Below, piece by piece: positions 25,300-35,236 of a DNA stretch of 64,000 nucleotides. Position 1 is the stretch's first letter, and each line of letters starts with the position of its first letter. The notes under the pieces were generated by a model. The model searched no databases and was not told the DNA's origin. It saw only the letters and a program-made list of their open reading frames with translations. Source of the stretch: Tachypleus tridentatus. Lineage: Eukaryota; Arthropoda; Merostomata; Xiphosura; Limulidae. A program made the position numbers and the translations under genes. The stretch covers positions 52,506,107-52,570,106 of the forward strand of contig NC_134829.1 of the NCBI RefSeq assembly GCF_004210375.1, written 5' to 3'.

Positions 25300-25890
25300 G
25301 TGAAAAATGAGCTTTTATAGTAAAAGAAATGTATTAAGTAACCTTTTATTTATAACAAATGATGAAAAATGATAAAAAGAAATGTATTAAGTAACCTTTT
25401 ATTCTTAACAAATGATGAAAAATGATAAAAAGAAATGTATTAAGTAACCTTTTATTTATAACAAATGATGAAAAATGATAAAAAGAAATGTATTAAGTAA
25501 CCTTTTATTTATAACAAATGATGAAAAATGATAAAAAGAAATGTATTAAGTAACCTTTTATTTATAACAAATGATGAAAAATGATAAAAAGAAATGTATT
25601 AAGTAACCTTTTATTCTTAACATGATGTAACCTTTTATTTATAACAAAAAAAATGATGATAAAAGAAATGTATTAAGTAACCTTTATTCTTAACAAATGA
25701 TGTAACCTTATTCTTAACAAATGATGAAAAAAATAAATGTATTAAGTAACCTTTTATTCTTAACAAATGATGAAAAATGATAAAAAGAAATGTATTAAGT
25801 AACCTTTTATTCTTAACAAATGATGAAAAATGATAAAAAGAAATGTATTAAGTAACCTTTTATTCTTAACAAATGATGAAAAATGATATT
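25300..25890. repeat. 53-bp minisatellite
   Basis: About 11 copies of a 53-bp unit with 'gtattaagtaacctttta' and 'acaaatgatgaaaaatgat', spaced 53 bases in regular stretches. Units between about 25620 and 25740 carry internal deletions. Variants 'tttata' and 'ttctta' alternate between units. There is no coding potential. Confidence 0.95.
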
Positions 25891-26218
25891 TTTGTCAACA
25901 AATGTTATAAAAGATGGGCTTCCAATTGTGATGAACTATAGAATATATTTTTGCTACCAACACAAACTGTATAAACAAATGATGTTTATGTAGTGTTTGA
26001 TGAAATATAGTTTTATCCGAAAATATCACCGTACTCGCATTTCCTTATATCACAAACTGATGTAAGTTTTCTTAGGTAAAGTGCTTGACATCTGAGTTCT
26101 TCAGACTCGTAAGAGCTATTCCAGCCATCAGTTCCTCAGGACAAACAAGATTATTTGGTTTCTCTACACCCTAGTCATTAAATAAATATTTATTGCAAAT
26201 AACTTCTGGTACGGACAT

Positions 26219-26536
26219 TTACCTTTTTGTGGTACAGTAACCACCCTCTTTGCAACCAGTGGAAATTAGTATGACCTCGCATTCTCTTTCCCGGATGAAG
26301 TCAATCCCCAAGATACACTTTATTTCACTGTGAATTACCAACATCGTAAGGAAGCTACCTACATTAAGTGTAACACCCAACTTCTCTTTTGCTGGAACAT
26401 TATATTCATCTGCTGTTCGCATCGATAACTCTTCTTCCTTCAACCGCCCCACATCGGAACAACGGCTTGTCTGTGAAATTATAACGCATGAATCCGGGTA
26501 TCGATACCTGTGGTGGAAAAAGCTTAGATGGTTCAT
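26219..26536 (-). pseudogene. LTR-retrotransposon protease (retropepsin) fragment
   Basis: A minus-strand frame ends with ADEYNVPAKEKLGVTLNVG, then FLTMLVIHSEIKCILGIDFI and RERECEV. The alternating hydrophobic strands and the C-x-LG-x-DFL motif are those of retropepsins in Ty3/gypsy-type elements. The catalytic DTGA block is not evident here. This is a relic of a host retrotransposon without terminal repeats. An ATG near 26536 is probably not a real start. Confidence 0.6.
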
Positions 26537-26643
26537 TATGTAGCTTTGTGTTTAATTATTACAAACAAAGAAAAACATTTTTTTCACCTATGAAGGAAAC
26601 TTCTTTCCTTCCATTAACAAACCAAATCCAACAGTCACCATGA

Positions 26644-26903
26644 AGGCCCAGCATAGCCAGGTGGTTAGGGTTCTCAAATCGTAATCTGAGGATCCCAGGT
26701 TCGAATTCTCTTTACACCGAATATTCTCCCTCTTTCAGTCGTGAGAGCGTCATAATGTTACGGTTAATCCCACTATTCGTTGGTAAAAGAGTTGGTGATG
26801 GGTGGTGATGACTAGCAGCTTTCTATGTAGTCTCACACTGCTAATTTAGGTACGGTAGCGCAGATGAACCTCGTGTGGCTTTGCACGAAATTCAAAAACA
26901 CAT
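26644..26903 (+). repeat. tRNA-derived SINE, type 1
   Basis: Full-length copy from 'ggcccagcatagccaggtgg' through 'caggttcgaattc', 'ttcgttggtaaaagagttgg' to 'ttgcacgaaattcaaaaaca'. It is inserted between the retropepsin fragment and the possible gag-like remnant. Confidence 0.92.
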
Positions 26904-26943
26904 AGTCATCATATTGCAAGGTATTCCATCAATAAGCCCGTGA

Positions 26944-27662
26944 ATGGACAATTTGTCTCAAATAATAAACTCTTATTCTAATTTTGGATACAATGGAGTA
27001 TTCCCAGTTGAACTTCTCTCTGCAACGCCAACTAGTTCTTGTTTTGTTTTATTTTTATGTCTGGTAAGATCTTTGTTGTTGTTTTTTGTTCTGATTTTGT
27101 TGTGGAACATATTCTCAAGGTATTCTTTTCTTAGTTTAATAACGGCTGTTGATTACTTCCAGTAATGGCCATATTTTCTATAATTACAGCAATACCCCTA
27201 CGGTTCCTCTCAATGTGTTCTTTCAAGTTACAATTTAATCATATATTTTCTTTTGGTCTAACTTCACCAGTCTGTGTAATTAACTGTCTGATTATATCTT
27301 TCAGACTTTCTAGGCTATTATCAGTCCTTTTCCCTAATAGTTCAGCAGTATGTTTGAAAACATATATATTGCTAATAACCAAATTTGGATACTCATGGTT
27401 GGCGCAAATGAAATAACCCATTGTGTAGTTTGTGTTTAGCTACAAAGCCATCACTGTGAGGGTTGAAGTTTTAATACCACAGGATAAGTTATTTCTGTAC
27501 TTTCGAGATAGTTTCTTTTGCAGTTTATTTGCACCTCTAGTGTATTTACATTTCATCGCCAATTGGATAGCTTCATGTAAAGATATAGACATATTTTGCT
27601 TCAGTCTATTTAGCATACTGTCGTTTGTTATGTTTTATATAAATTGGTCATGTGACATCTAA
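26944..27662 (-). pseudogene. Possible gag-like retroelement remnant
   Basis: On the minus strand, broken frames include NIYVFKHTAELLGKRTDN then SLESLKDIIRQLITQTGEV. These are hydrophilic helical segments as in a gag region, lying upstream of the protease fragment in the same orientation with a SINE between. Position and orientation are the main argument; no zinc knuckle is visible. The plus-strand open frames here are hydrophobic shadows. Confidence 0.3.
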
Positions 27663-27751
27663 TTAATTATTTCACAAGGAACGTTCAGGTAAGAAAACTG
27701 GGCAAGAATTTCCAAATCTTTGCAACTTCACTCTGAAACTTCCTTCTGGGT

Positions 27752-27862
27752 GTATGTGTTTTTTTACAGCAAAGCCACATCGGGCTATCTGTTTAGCCCA
27801 CCAAGGGGAATCGAACCCTAGCTTTGTAAATCTGTAGATTTACTGCTGTACTAGCGAGGAGC
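27752..27862 (-). repeat. tRNA-derived SINE, type 2
   Basis: Reverse-orientation copy: 'ttacagcaaagccacatcgg', 'ctatctgtttagccc', 'gggaatcgaaccctagc' and 'tgctgtactagcgagga'. It is well preserved over the tRNA-like half. Confidence 0.75.
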
Positions 27863-29014
27863 CTTCCTTATGGTTTACAACTCCAAACCTGTTGGATAAT
27901 GCATATATTACGAGTGCATGATAGTGCTCGTTTGCAGTATTAAACTTCATAAAAGTTGCTTTTACTTTAATAACAAATTTTCCATAATTTAGCCAAGTGG
28001 ATTTCGAAAATAATATTCATTTTTTACTATCTCGTAAGGATTGTTTTATAAATCTGGACTAAAATTATTATTTCGTTATGTTTGAGTTCTAGAACGATCC
28101 ATAAGACTCCTATGTCGTGATTGGTACAGAGAAAAACCTGCTTCTAGTGATTGTCAAGATTTTAAGCATAATAAAACGTGACCTGATTTCAATGTAAATG
28201 ATTAATGTATTCAAAATTACGTATGACATTTTGTGAACAATCTGTACGTGATGGACAAATCGGATATCAATCTCTGATTCAGAGTACTTGAATTAACGTA
28301 GAATTTGTAAACATTTCAAGACAATAAAATATCGCAGACTTGTGTAGTTCTTAAGATTATGATCTGGAAGTTTGCTTAATGTAGTTAAAATGATTATGTT
28401 GAAAAGGCAACACAATGAATGGTTTATTGTTCATTATTTCATTCTTACACTTTGTAAATGATATTGAACCTAACCTAATATTAATCCCATGGAACATTTT
28501 CATCATACTTCATTAGTTTTTTGATTGGTCAATATTAAATTGGCCAACCAAATTCTACGAGTGAATTTAATAACAGTCACAACTGGTGTAGTCCAGAAAG
28601 GTCTGTAAGTAACATATGGCATAGTAGTAATGGTAAAAGATGTAGATCAAACAAGTTTTCTCATTCCACATTTTGTAGTAGATGGCGTTTCAGGTTGAAA
28701 ACCTTGAGTTTGCGCAGAAAAACAGCTAGTTTAACCTTTGCATTTTTTATTATGTTACTGATGTTATTTTCTGTCATATTGATGTCCTTCTTCGCCTTAT
28801 ATCTGATTTTCGTATTTCTCCAATTTTGTCATTACACACTTTCTGTACTTTCTTCGTGTTCATTTACAATCCTTCAGATTTATTGTTGTGATCCCTGTGC
28901 ATATCTCTAACAGTTTTATCTATATTATCATCAATTAGATATACTTGTAATTTTAATTCTTCTTTAAATAACTTTCTTTTGCAATTTCTGATTTTCATTT
29001 TTCTGTTCTCGTTT
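27863..29014. other. Non-coding stretch
   Basis: No gene is supported. A 71-codon frame at 28695-28910 is Leu/Phe-rich and T-rich without splice signals or homology I recognise. Confidence 0.45.
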
Positions 29015-29015
29015 T

Positions 29016-29937
29016 AATTTTTTGTACGTTTGTTCATATTATTTTTTGTACGTTTGTTTATATCATTTTAATTTTATGTACGTTTGCTCATATCATTTTA
29101 ATTTTTTGTACGTTTGTTCACCTCATTTTAATTTTTTGTACGTTTGTTCATATTATTTTAATTTTTTGTACGTTTGTTTATATCATTTTAATTTTATGTA
29201 CGTTTGCTCATATTATTTTAATTTTTTGTACGTTTGTTCATATCATTTTAATTTTATGTACGTTTGCTCATATTATTTTAATTTTTTGTACGTTTGTTTA
29301 TATCATTTTAATTTTATGTACGTTTGCTCATATTATTTTAATTTTTTGTACGTTTGTTCATATCATTTTAATTTTTTGTACGTTTGTTCATATCATTTTA
29401 ATTTTTGTACGTTTGTTCATATCATTTTAATTTTTTGTACGTTTGTTCATATCATTTTAATTTTTTGTACGTTTGTTCATATCATTTTAATTTTTTGTAC
29501 GTTTGTTCATATCATTTTAATTTTTTGTACGTTTGTTCATATCATTTTAATTTTTTGTACGTTTGTTCATATCATTTTAATTTTTTGTACGTTTGTTCAT
29601 ATTTTAATTTTTTGTACGTTTGTTCATATCATTTTAATTTTTTGTACGTTTGTTCATATTTTAATTTTTTGTACGTTTGTTCATATTTTAATTTTTTGTA
29701 CGTTTGTTCATATCATTTTAATTTTTTGTACGTTTGTTCATATCATTTTAATTTTTTGTACGTTTGTTCATATCATTTTAATTTTTTGTATGTTTGTTCA
29801 TATCATTTTGATTTTTTGTACGTTTGTTCATATCATTTTAATTTTTTGTATGTTTGTTCATATCATTTTGATTTTTTGTACGTTTGTTCATATCATTTTG
29901 ATTTTTTGTACGTTTGTTCATATCATTTTAATTTTTG
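29016..29937. repeat. 30-bp minisatellite
   Basis: About 31 copies of a 30-bp unit ('ttttttgtacgtttgttcat' plus 'atcattttaa'). Because 30 is divisible by three, two of the three plus-strand frames stay open, giving fake proteins of 319 and 208 codons with a ten-residue period (FLYVCSYHFN or FCTFVHIILI). Some units lack four bases ('catattttaatt' near 29600-29700). There is no splice or start evidence, so no gene is called. Confidence 0.95.
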
Positions 29938-30313
29938 TCTCGTTTCTAAAATCTTCGGTCACTTTTTTTCTGTTATTTTAATAATTTCATCATGTCCAAT
30001 AACGCTTGGATCTCTATTTTTGCACGTGTGATCGTTCTATTAAACAGTAAAGTATAACTTGAAGCATATCAAAAGTTCTATTTTATTTTCACCAAACTAA
30101 TACCACTTTTGACACCAATAATGTGATGTTTTGTTTGTTTCTTATTATTTGATGAAAATAATTCGAAAATCACTCCGCTAAATGATACAGAATTAGTTTA
30201 TTTCTTTCTTAATGTTTCTAAAAGTTTCCTTCACTGTTGCAACATTTACTTTATAATTTTTTTATACATATGATGCCCAGAGAGATACTTCATTCACATC
30301 AATTGTACTATAA

Positions 30314-30943
30314 CACTACGTGACACAAATTTTGTTCCTGGATAGTATGTGTTATTTCTTAATTGCTTATGTTGTAAAAGTATTCCCTTCAAACTTTGCT
30401 TTTGTGACCTGGATAATGAAATTTAGAAATTAACCTACATTCTATGAAAAACGGAAAAATTTGCATATTTTCATTTACGTAAGGTCTGAATAAAACAACA
30501 TATGAATCATGATTTATATGTATTTATAGTAAAGTTATAAAAAAAGTTTAGAAGTGAGTAGTTTTTCGAGATTCGTAACTGTGATGTAAATCACTTTCGC
30601 GTATGAGCCCCCAAATATAAGTCTCCCATCATGTTTTCATTATATGCTCATTGGAAGCGGCGTTCAAAGTCCAGTATATCTTGGCAGAAGATTTACAAAA
30701 ACTTCTAAACAAAAATGTTTATAAGAGAGTAGTTTTTCGAGATTTGCGACTGCAATGTAAATCACTTTCACTATCAAACCCCAAATATAGTCTCCCATCA
30801 TGTTTTCGTTATACGGTCCCAGGTCACAAAAGCAAAATTTGAAGACAAAAATAGGTCTTCTCTATTTACTTTAGGCATAAGCAATTGGGAAATAACACTT
30901 TCTGCCCAGGAACAATAAAAGGTAAAAAAATTGTTACATAGTG
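30314..30943 (-). mobile_element. 630-bp TIR element, internally deleted relative of the 37.9-kb element
   Basis: Terminal inverted repeats of about 120 bp begin 'cactacgtgacac' and, on the other strand, 'cactatgtaacaa'. Both then carry 'tgttcctgg', 'gtgttattt', 'attgcttatg' and 'cttttgtgacctgg'. Its left end matches the right end of the 37916-39755 element, including 'aataaaacaacatatgaatca' type subterminal sequence, so it lies inverted relative to that element. The interior holds two diverged copies (30567-30650, 30737-30820) of an ~85-bp segment with 'tttttcgagatt' and 'tctcccatcatgtttt'. There is no ORF, so it is non-autonomous. Confidence 0.75.
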
Positions 30944-31073
30944 CATATAATTAACGTAGAAATAAACTTACTTGTACAGTTTCACGACTAATCGATCAAG
31001 TAATTGAATATACCTGGTAATTACTATTGATTTAGTTGTTTCAATAAAACTAAATACTATACTAAATTAAACT

Positions 31074-31312
31074 TGGCCTGAGGGTTGCGGGTTCGAGTCT
31101 CCGTCGCACCAAACATGCTCGCTCTTTCAGCCATGGGGGCGTTATATTGTGACGGTCAATCCCACTATTCGTTGATAAAAGATTAGCCTAAAAGTTATCT
31201 GTAGGCGGTGATGACTAGCTGCCTTCCATCTTGTCTTACATTGCTAAATTAGGGACGGCTAGTGCAGATAGCCCTTGAGCAGTTTTGCGCGAAATTCAAA
31301 AACAAACAAATT
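31074..31312 (+). repeat. tRNA-derived SINE, type 1
   Basis: Head truncated ('ggcctgagggttgcgggttc'), then the standard body and tail 'gcgcgaaattcaaaaacaaa'. It lacks the A-box part of the tRNA-like head. Confidence 0.88.
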
Positions 31313-31631
31313 AAACTGACTGTCTAACACTCTACCGACTTATTCACTGCTTACCGAAAGCAAAGCACTAACTCTCATATCTATAACCTAGCCTTGTTTC
31401 TAAACGTTTCAACAGTATATTAGATTTTTGTGACGTCATCTATATTCTCGAACACAGTACAAACTTACTTGATCTTAACGTCATGCACTTTCTAGTTAAC
31501 GTCCGAATCAAAATAATATAGTCCACAATATTATGTTATTGAAATTTATTCTAGGAGCCAAATGAGAATCCGAAATCCAGTTTCTGTTGGTTAAAAATTT
31601 AATAAGTAAAACGTGAATATTATTTTTAATC

Positions 31632-31860
31632 CAACTGTAACCTAATGGTTAGCGAGCTTGACTATAAATATGATGTACTGTTTTCATGTGGAAATAATCT
31701 CCGGACTTTGGAGACGTGTATGTTTTATAAGAGTGATGATCAAATCCCACGTTTCGATTGCTGATTGGTAATGTTCAGTAACCGTCTATATCTCTAGTGT
31801 ATCAGTCTAGCAACAGGATCAGTTAGCAATGACAGCTTGGTGCCAGTTTCTGAAATAACA
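31632..31860 (+). repeat. Possible SINE, type 3
   Basis: Begins 'taacctaatggttagcgagc' (tRNA-like A box) and contains 'ttataagagtgatgatcaaa' followed by 'tcccacg'. The same arrangement recurs at 46462-46700, where the body 'aatagcccaagagtggacag' also resembles type 1. Fewer copies are available, so the boundaries are approximate. Confidence 0.5.
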
Positions 31861-31894
31861 AAGAAATATTGTTTATCGGTTTATTTAGTTGTTG

Positions 31895-32022
31895 TTTCTT
31901 TCTGTTAAGAAAACCACACAACGGGCTCCCTGTACTATTATCTGCTAGGTCCACTGCGGGAAATCAAACCCCGAATTTCAGCCTTGTAAGTACGTAGACG
32001 TACCGCTTTTCCAATGGGAAAC
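31895..32022 (-). repeat. tRNA-derived SINE, type 2 (diverged)
   Basis: Reverse copy with 'ggaaatcaaaccccgaattt', 'cttgtaagtacgtagacg' and 'taccgcttttccaatggg'. It is older than the 27752 copy. Confidence 0.6.
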
Positions 32023-32199
32023 GAGTGCATATTAACAAGACATCGGGTACGTAGTTCCTGCTAATTTTTTGAATATTCTATAAACAGAACGAACACAGTT
32101 TAATCACTGTATGTGATGAATATTGTTTGAGCGTGAAAATAAGAAATAAAGGATGTTTTTTTATTTAATACAAAAAGGAACTGAATTCCTATAAACGGA

Positions 32200-32470
32200 T
32201 GTCCGGCATGGCCTGGTGGTTATAGCGCTCGACTCGTCATTTGAGGGTCGCTGCTTCGAATCCCCGTCACGCCAAACATTCTCACCCTTTCAGCCTTGGT
32301 GGCGTTATAATGTTACAGTCAATCCCACTTTTCGTTGGTAAAAGAGTAGCCCAAGCGTTGGCGGCGGGTGATGATGACTAGCGACTTTCCTTTCAGTCTT
32401 ACACTGCTAAATTAGGAACCGCTAGCACAGGTAGGCCTCGTGTAGCTTTGCGCGACATTCAAAACAAACA
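32200..32470 (+). repeat. tRNA-derived SINE, type 1
   Basis: Full-length: 'gtccggcatggcctggtgg', 'gctgcttcgaatccccgtca', 'ttcgttggtaaaagagtagc' and tail 'gcgcgacattcaaaacaaac'. Confidence 0.93.
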
Positions 32471-32517
32471 ATCCTATAATCTGAGTATGCTGTTTGTGGC
32501 ATAAAACACGTATCTAG

Positions 32518-32812
32518 GGCCAGGCATGGCCTGGTGAGCTAAGGTGCTCGACTCGCAATCTGAGGGTCGAGAGCTCAAATCCCCATCACACCAAATATGC
32601 TCACCCTTTCAGCCTTGATGGCATTATAATTTCACAGTCAATCCCACTATTTGTTGGTAAAAGAGTAGCCCAAGAGTTGACGATGGGTGGTGATGACTAG
32701 CTGCCTTCCCTCTTGTCTTACACTGCTAAATTAGGGACGGCTAGCGTAGGTAGCCCTTGTGCAGCTTTGCGCTAAATTCAAAAACAAGCAAAAACAATTC
32801 AAAAACAAACAA
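32518..32812 (+). repeat. tRNA-derived SINE, type 1
   Basis: Full-length copy 48 bases after the previous one and in the same orientation: 'ggccaggcatggcctggtga', 'agctcaaatccccatcacac', then body and tail with repeated 'aattcaaaaacaa' units. Confidence 0.93.
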
Positions 32813-33114
32813 ACACGAGTCTAGTATTTTCTGTATGATTGTTTAACACGTAACTGTAGTTTTGTTGTTTGGAATCTTCATTTCTAAGTACCGTATGATA
32901 ATTAATTACATCACGATGTTTTAGTGTTGTTGTTTTACCAGGTCTAGTTCTTAGCATGTTCAGACTGTGGACCGAAAGATCCATCATTTACGCCCAGTTG
33001 GTGTAAAATGGATACACCATAAAATCTTGTAATTTGGTCAAATGAAACTTGCTTGATCTCTACGCTAATCATATATGATTATTAAACAAGAAAAAAGGCA
33101 TACAGTCAACGTCA

Positions 33115-33237
33115 TCTATCGCCAACTACACAGCGTCCCCACAGTGAAAATGTTCGACAACAGGTTTCGATCTCACTACCCCCAGTTTGCGAGTCGATGG
33201 TCTCAGGGACTAGGTCGTGTAGCTTGATAATTATTCC
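33115..33237 (-). repeat. Possible tRNA-like SINE head
   Basis: In reverse complement it reads 'gactcgcaaactgggggtag' then 'tgagatcgaaacctg', resembling anticodon and box-B regions of a SINE head, but without the type-1 body. Weak support. Confidence 0.3.
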
Positions 33238-33266
33238 CTTCTGTCTTGTTTATCAGTTCAACGCGA

Positions 33267-33528
33267 TGCCCGGCATGGCCAGGTGGTTAACACACACGAT
33301 TCGTAATCTGAGAATCGCAGGTTCTAACCCCATCTCACCAAACATGCTCGTCCTTTCAGCCGTGGGGGCGTTATAAAGTGACGGTTTCTACTCTTCGTTG
33401 GTAAAAAGAGTCGTACAAGAGTTGGCCGTAATGACTAGTTGCATTCCCTCTATTCTTACATCGCTAAATTGGGGATAGCTAGGGCAGATAGCTCTCGTGT
33501 AACTTTGCGCGAAAATTAAAACAAACAC
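33267..33528 (+). repeat. tRNA-derived SINE, type 1
   Basis: Begins 'gcccggcatggccaggtgg' with an almost intact head and a diverged body ('gacggtttctactcttcg', lacking several bases). Tail 'gcgcgaaaattaaaacaaac'. Confidence 0.92.
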
Positions 33529-34245
33529 TTGCATTTTAAGGACGACTGTGTACTAATAACAGTTTGTGTAGTTTTTCCATACGAAAATTCTGAACAGATT
33601 TTTTTTTTATATTCCGACTAAACCCAAAGCGCTGTTGTGGCCACATTACTTAATCTGTGTCAATGTTTATTTAAAATTTCTCTAAATGATATCAAGTCAT
33701 GTACAACATTTTTAATATTTATTAAACAACCTATCTTTACATTTTATACATTTATTTTTATTTTTTAACACCAAGTCCCTATTTCCTGATTTCTAGTTTT
33801 TAAAAAAAATCGTCTAATATAACTCCACTGTTTGTTGTTATTATGCAATATTTTTAACTGAAGCAACTTTAAAATGTACTCTAGAAACTGATTTTTAATA
33901 CACAATTAACACTAATGTTCGTATGTATTTTTATGTTGAAAACAACAGTGGACAAACCACAGATATCTTTTCTTATAAACCAGTTTATTTCATTCACAAA
34001 TGATATATTAGTTTCTACCGTCTTTTGTAAGACATATTTCTTTAGCAAAACCACCTAGTGGTGTTTCACGGCAAAGTCAAGAGGCAAGTCTTTGACTGTT
34101 GCCTTAATTATAATATAGATACGAATAATCTTTAACAAAAATAATATACGACTTGTATGAAACCACTGTAAGTAAATACCATACATATTATGAAAGATAT
34201 AATTCACTGTGAATACGTTAAACTACATTATCATTGTTAATAATT
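33529..34245. other. 3' flank and 3' UTR of the DUR3-like gene
   Basis: AT-rich sequence downstream of the transporter stop codon on the minus strand. It holds the candidate polyadenylation signal at 33984-33989 and no other gene. Confidence 0.6.
33984..33989 (-). promoter_or_regulatory. Candidate polyadenylation signal (AATAAA)
   Basis: AATAAA on the minus strand about 257 bases after the transporter stop codon, the first canonical hexamer I see downstream. The mRNA 3' end is not otherwise evidenced. Confidence 0.5.
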
Positions 34246-35236
34246 TTACTGCCCATTTGTTTTTTTATTCGAAAGATACTGTCTTTGTATTGTTCTTATT
34301 TCTTGTATACATGGGACAACGATGATAAAAGCCGCAGCTATGTAGGTCCAACCGCGGGAAATTGAGGTCCATGCCAGAAATCCTTTTGAATCCAATATCT
34401 TAACTGCGACCATTATTCCTGGCCATATACCAATGAAGAAAATAACTAACAGTATGCCTGCACCATATGCAATGGTTCTAGCTGTCTTAAAGGTTTTCAC
34501 CACCGATTCCAAGGATGGTCGATCGTGATATCTGTCTTTGATTTCTATATCGAGTTCTTCTCGGTAAACGTATGTCCAAGGATTCAAAGGGTTATCAATG
34601 TTTCTGGTTTTTTCCCAGATACGATCACTTTCTTCTTTAGACAGAGGTTTTGACGTTACCAGGGAAACAACAATACAGAGAAATCCGCCCATTCCAACAG
34701 ATGCCACGTTTCCTATTAACATCGGAAGATCCTTGCCTGTATTGGTCAGAAAGTCCCTCAGACCACCAGGAAAAGTAGAAGCAGTTACAAGCCAAGACAC
34801 CAAGCCACATATACACCCTCCTATGGCACCCACAATCATCCCCTTCTCGTTCAATCTGGACCACAGAACAGAGAGGGTGATAGGAATCACCGTGGAGCTG
34901 ATGAGGACACCAGTGAAGAGATAACTCCACGAAAGATTCACGTTAGCAGCATAACACACCAAGAATAATGGGTTAATCATGATAGTTGTCCACATGATAC
35001 ACCAGTTCTTGTAGTTCAGTAGCTGTTCCTGGTATTCGCGATACTCTTTATGAACTGGACAGGTAAAATGGGGTTTCAACAGGGATTTGCACCCTGTACG
35101 ATTCGAAGTATCTTGCTGACAGTCAATACACGACACCATGCTTTTACAATGACAAAATTTATCTTCTTCTTCGACTGAATCAGATGATGGATACGGTTTA
35201 CCACAAATTATACATTCGTCATCCTTTACGTCTGTT
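34246..35236 (-). CDS. DUR3: DUR3-like coding exon 7 (C-terminal, with stop)
   Basis: 991 bases from 'tttgatttcag' to the TAA at 34246-34248. It begins with the Cys-rich loop (C466, C469, C486, C488, C494, C497, C507, C517, H520), then helices including [39 protein letters not shown] and [20 protein letters not shown], a hydrophilic loop ending in [16 protein letters not shown], and two final helices. The short charged tail ends NKKTNGQ. Confidence 0.93.

Noticed and set aside
28695..28910. 71-codon Leu/Phe-rich frame
   Set aside because: T-rich low-complexity sequence without splice signals, homology or conserved motifs.
29022..29981. 319-codon open frame rich in FLYVCSYHFN
   Set aside because: It is a 30-bp tandem repeat; the divisible period keeps frames open. 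No splice or start context, and a second frame is equally open.
34598..34924. 108-codon plus-strand frame
   Set aside because: Antisense shadow of the last transporter exon. The same applies to 34637-34930 on the minus strand in another frame.
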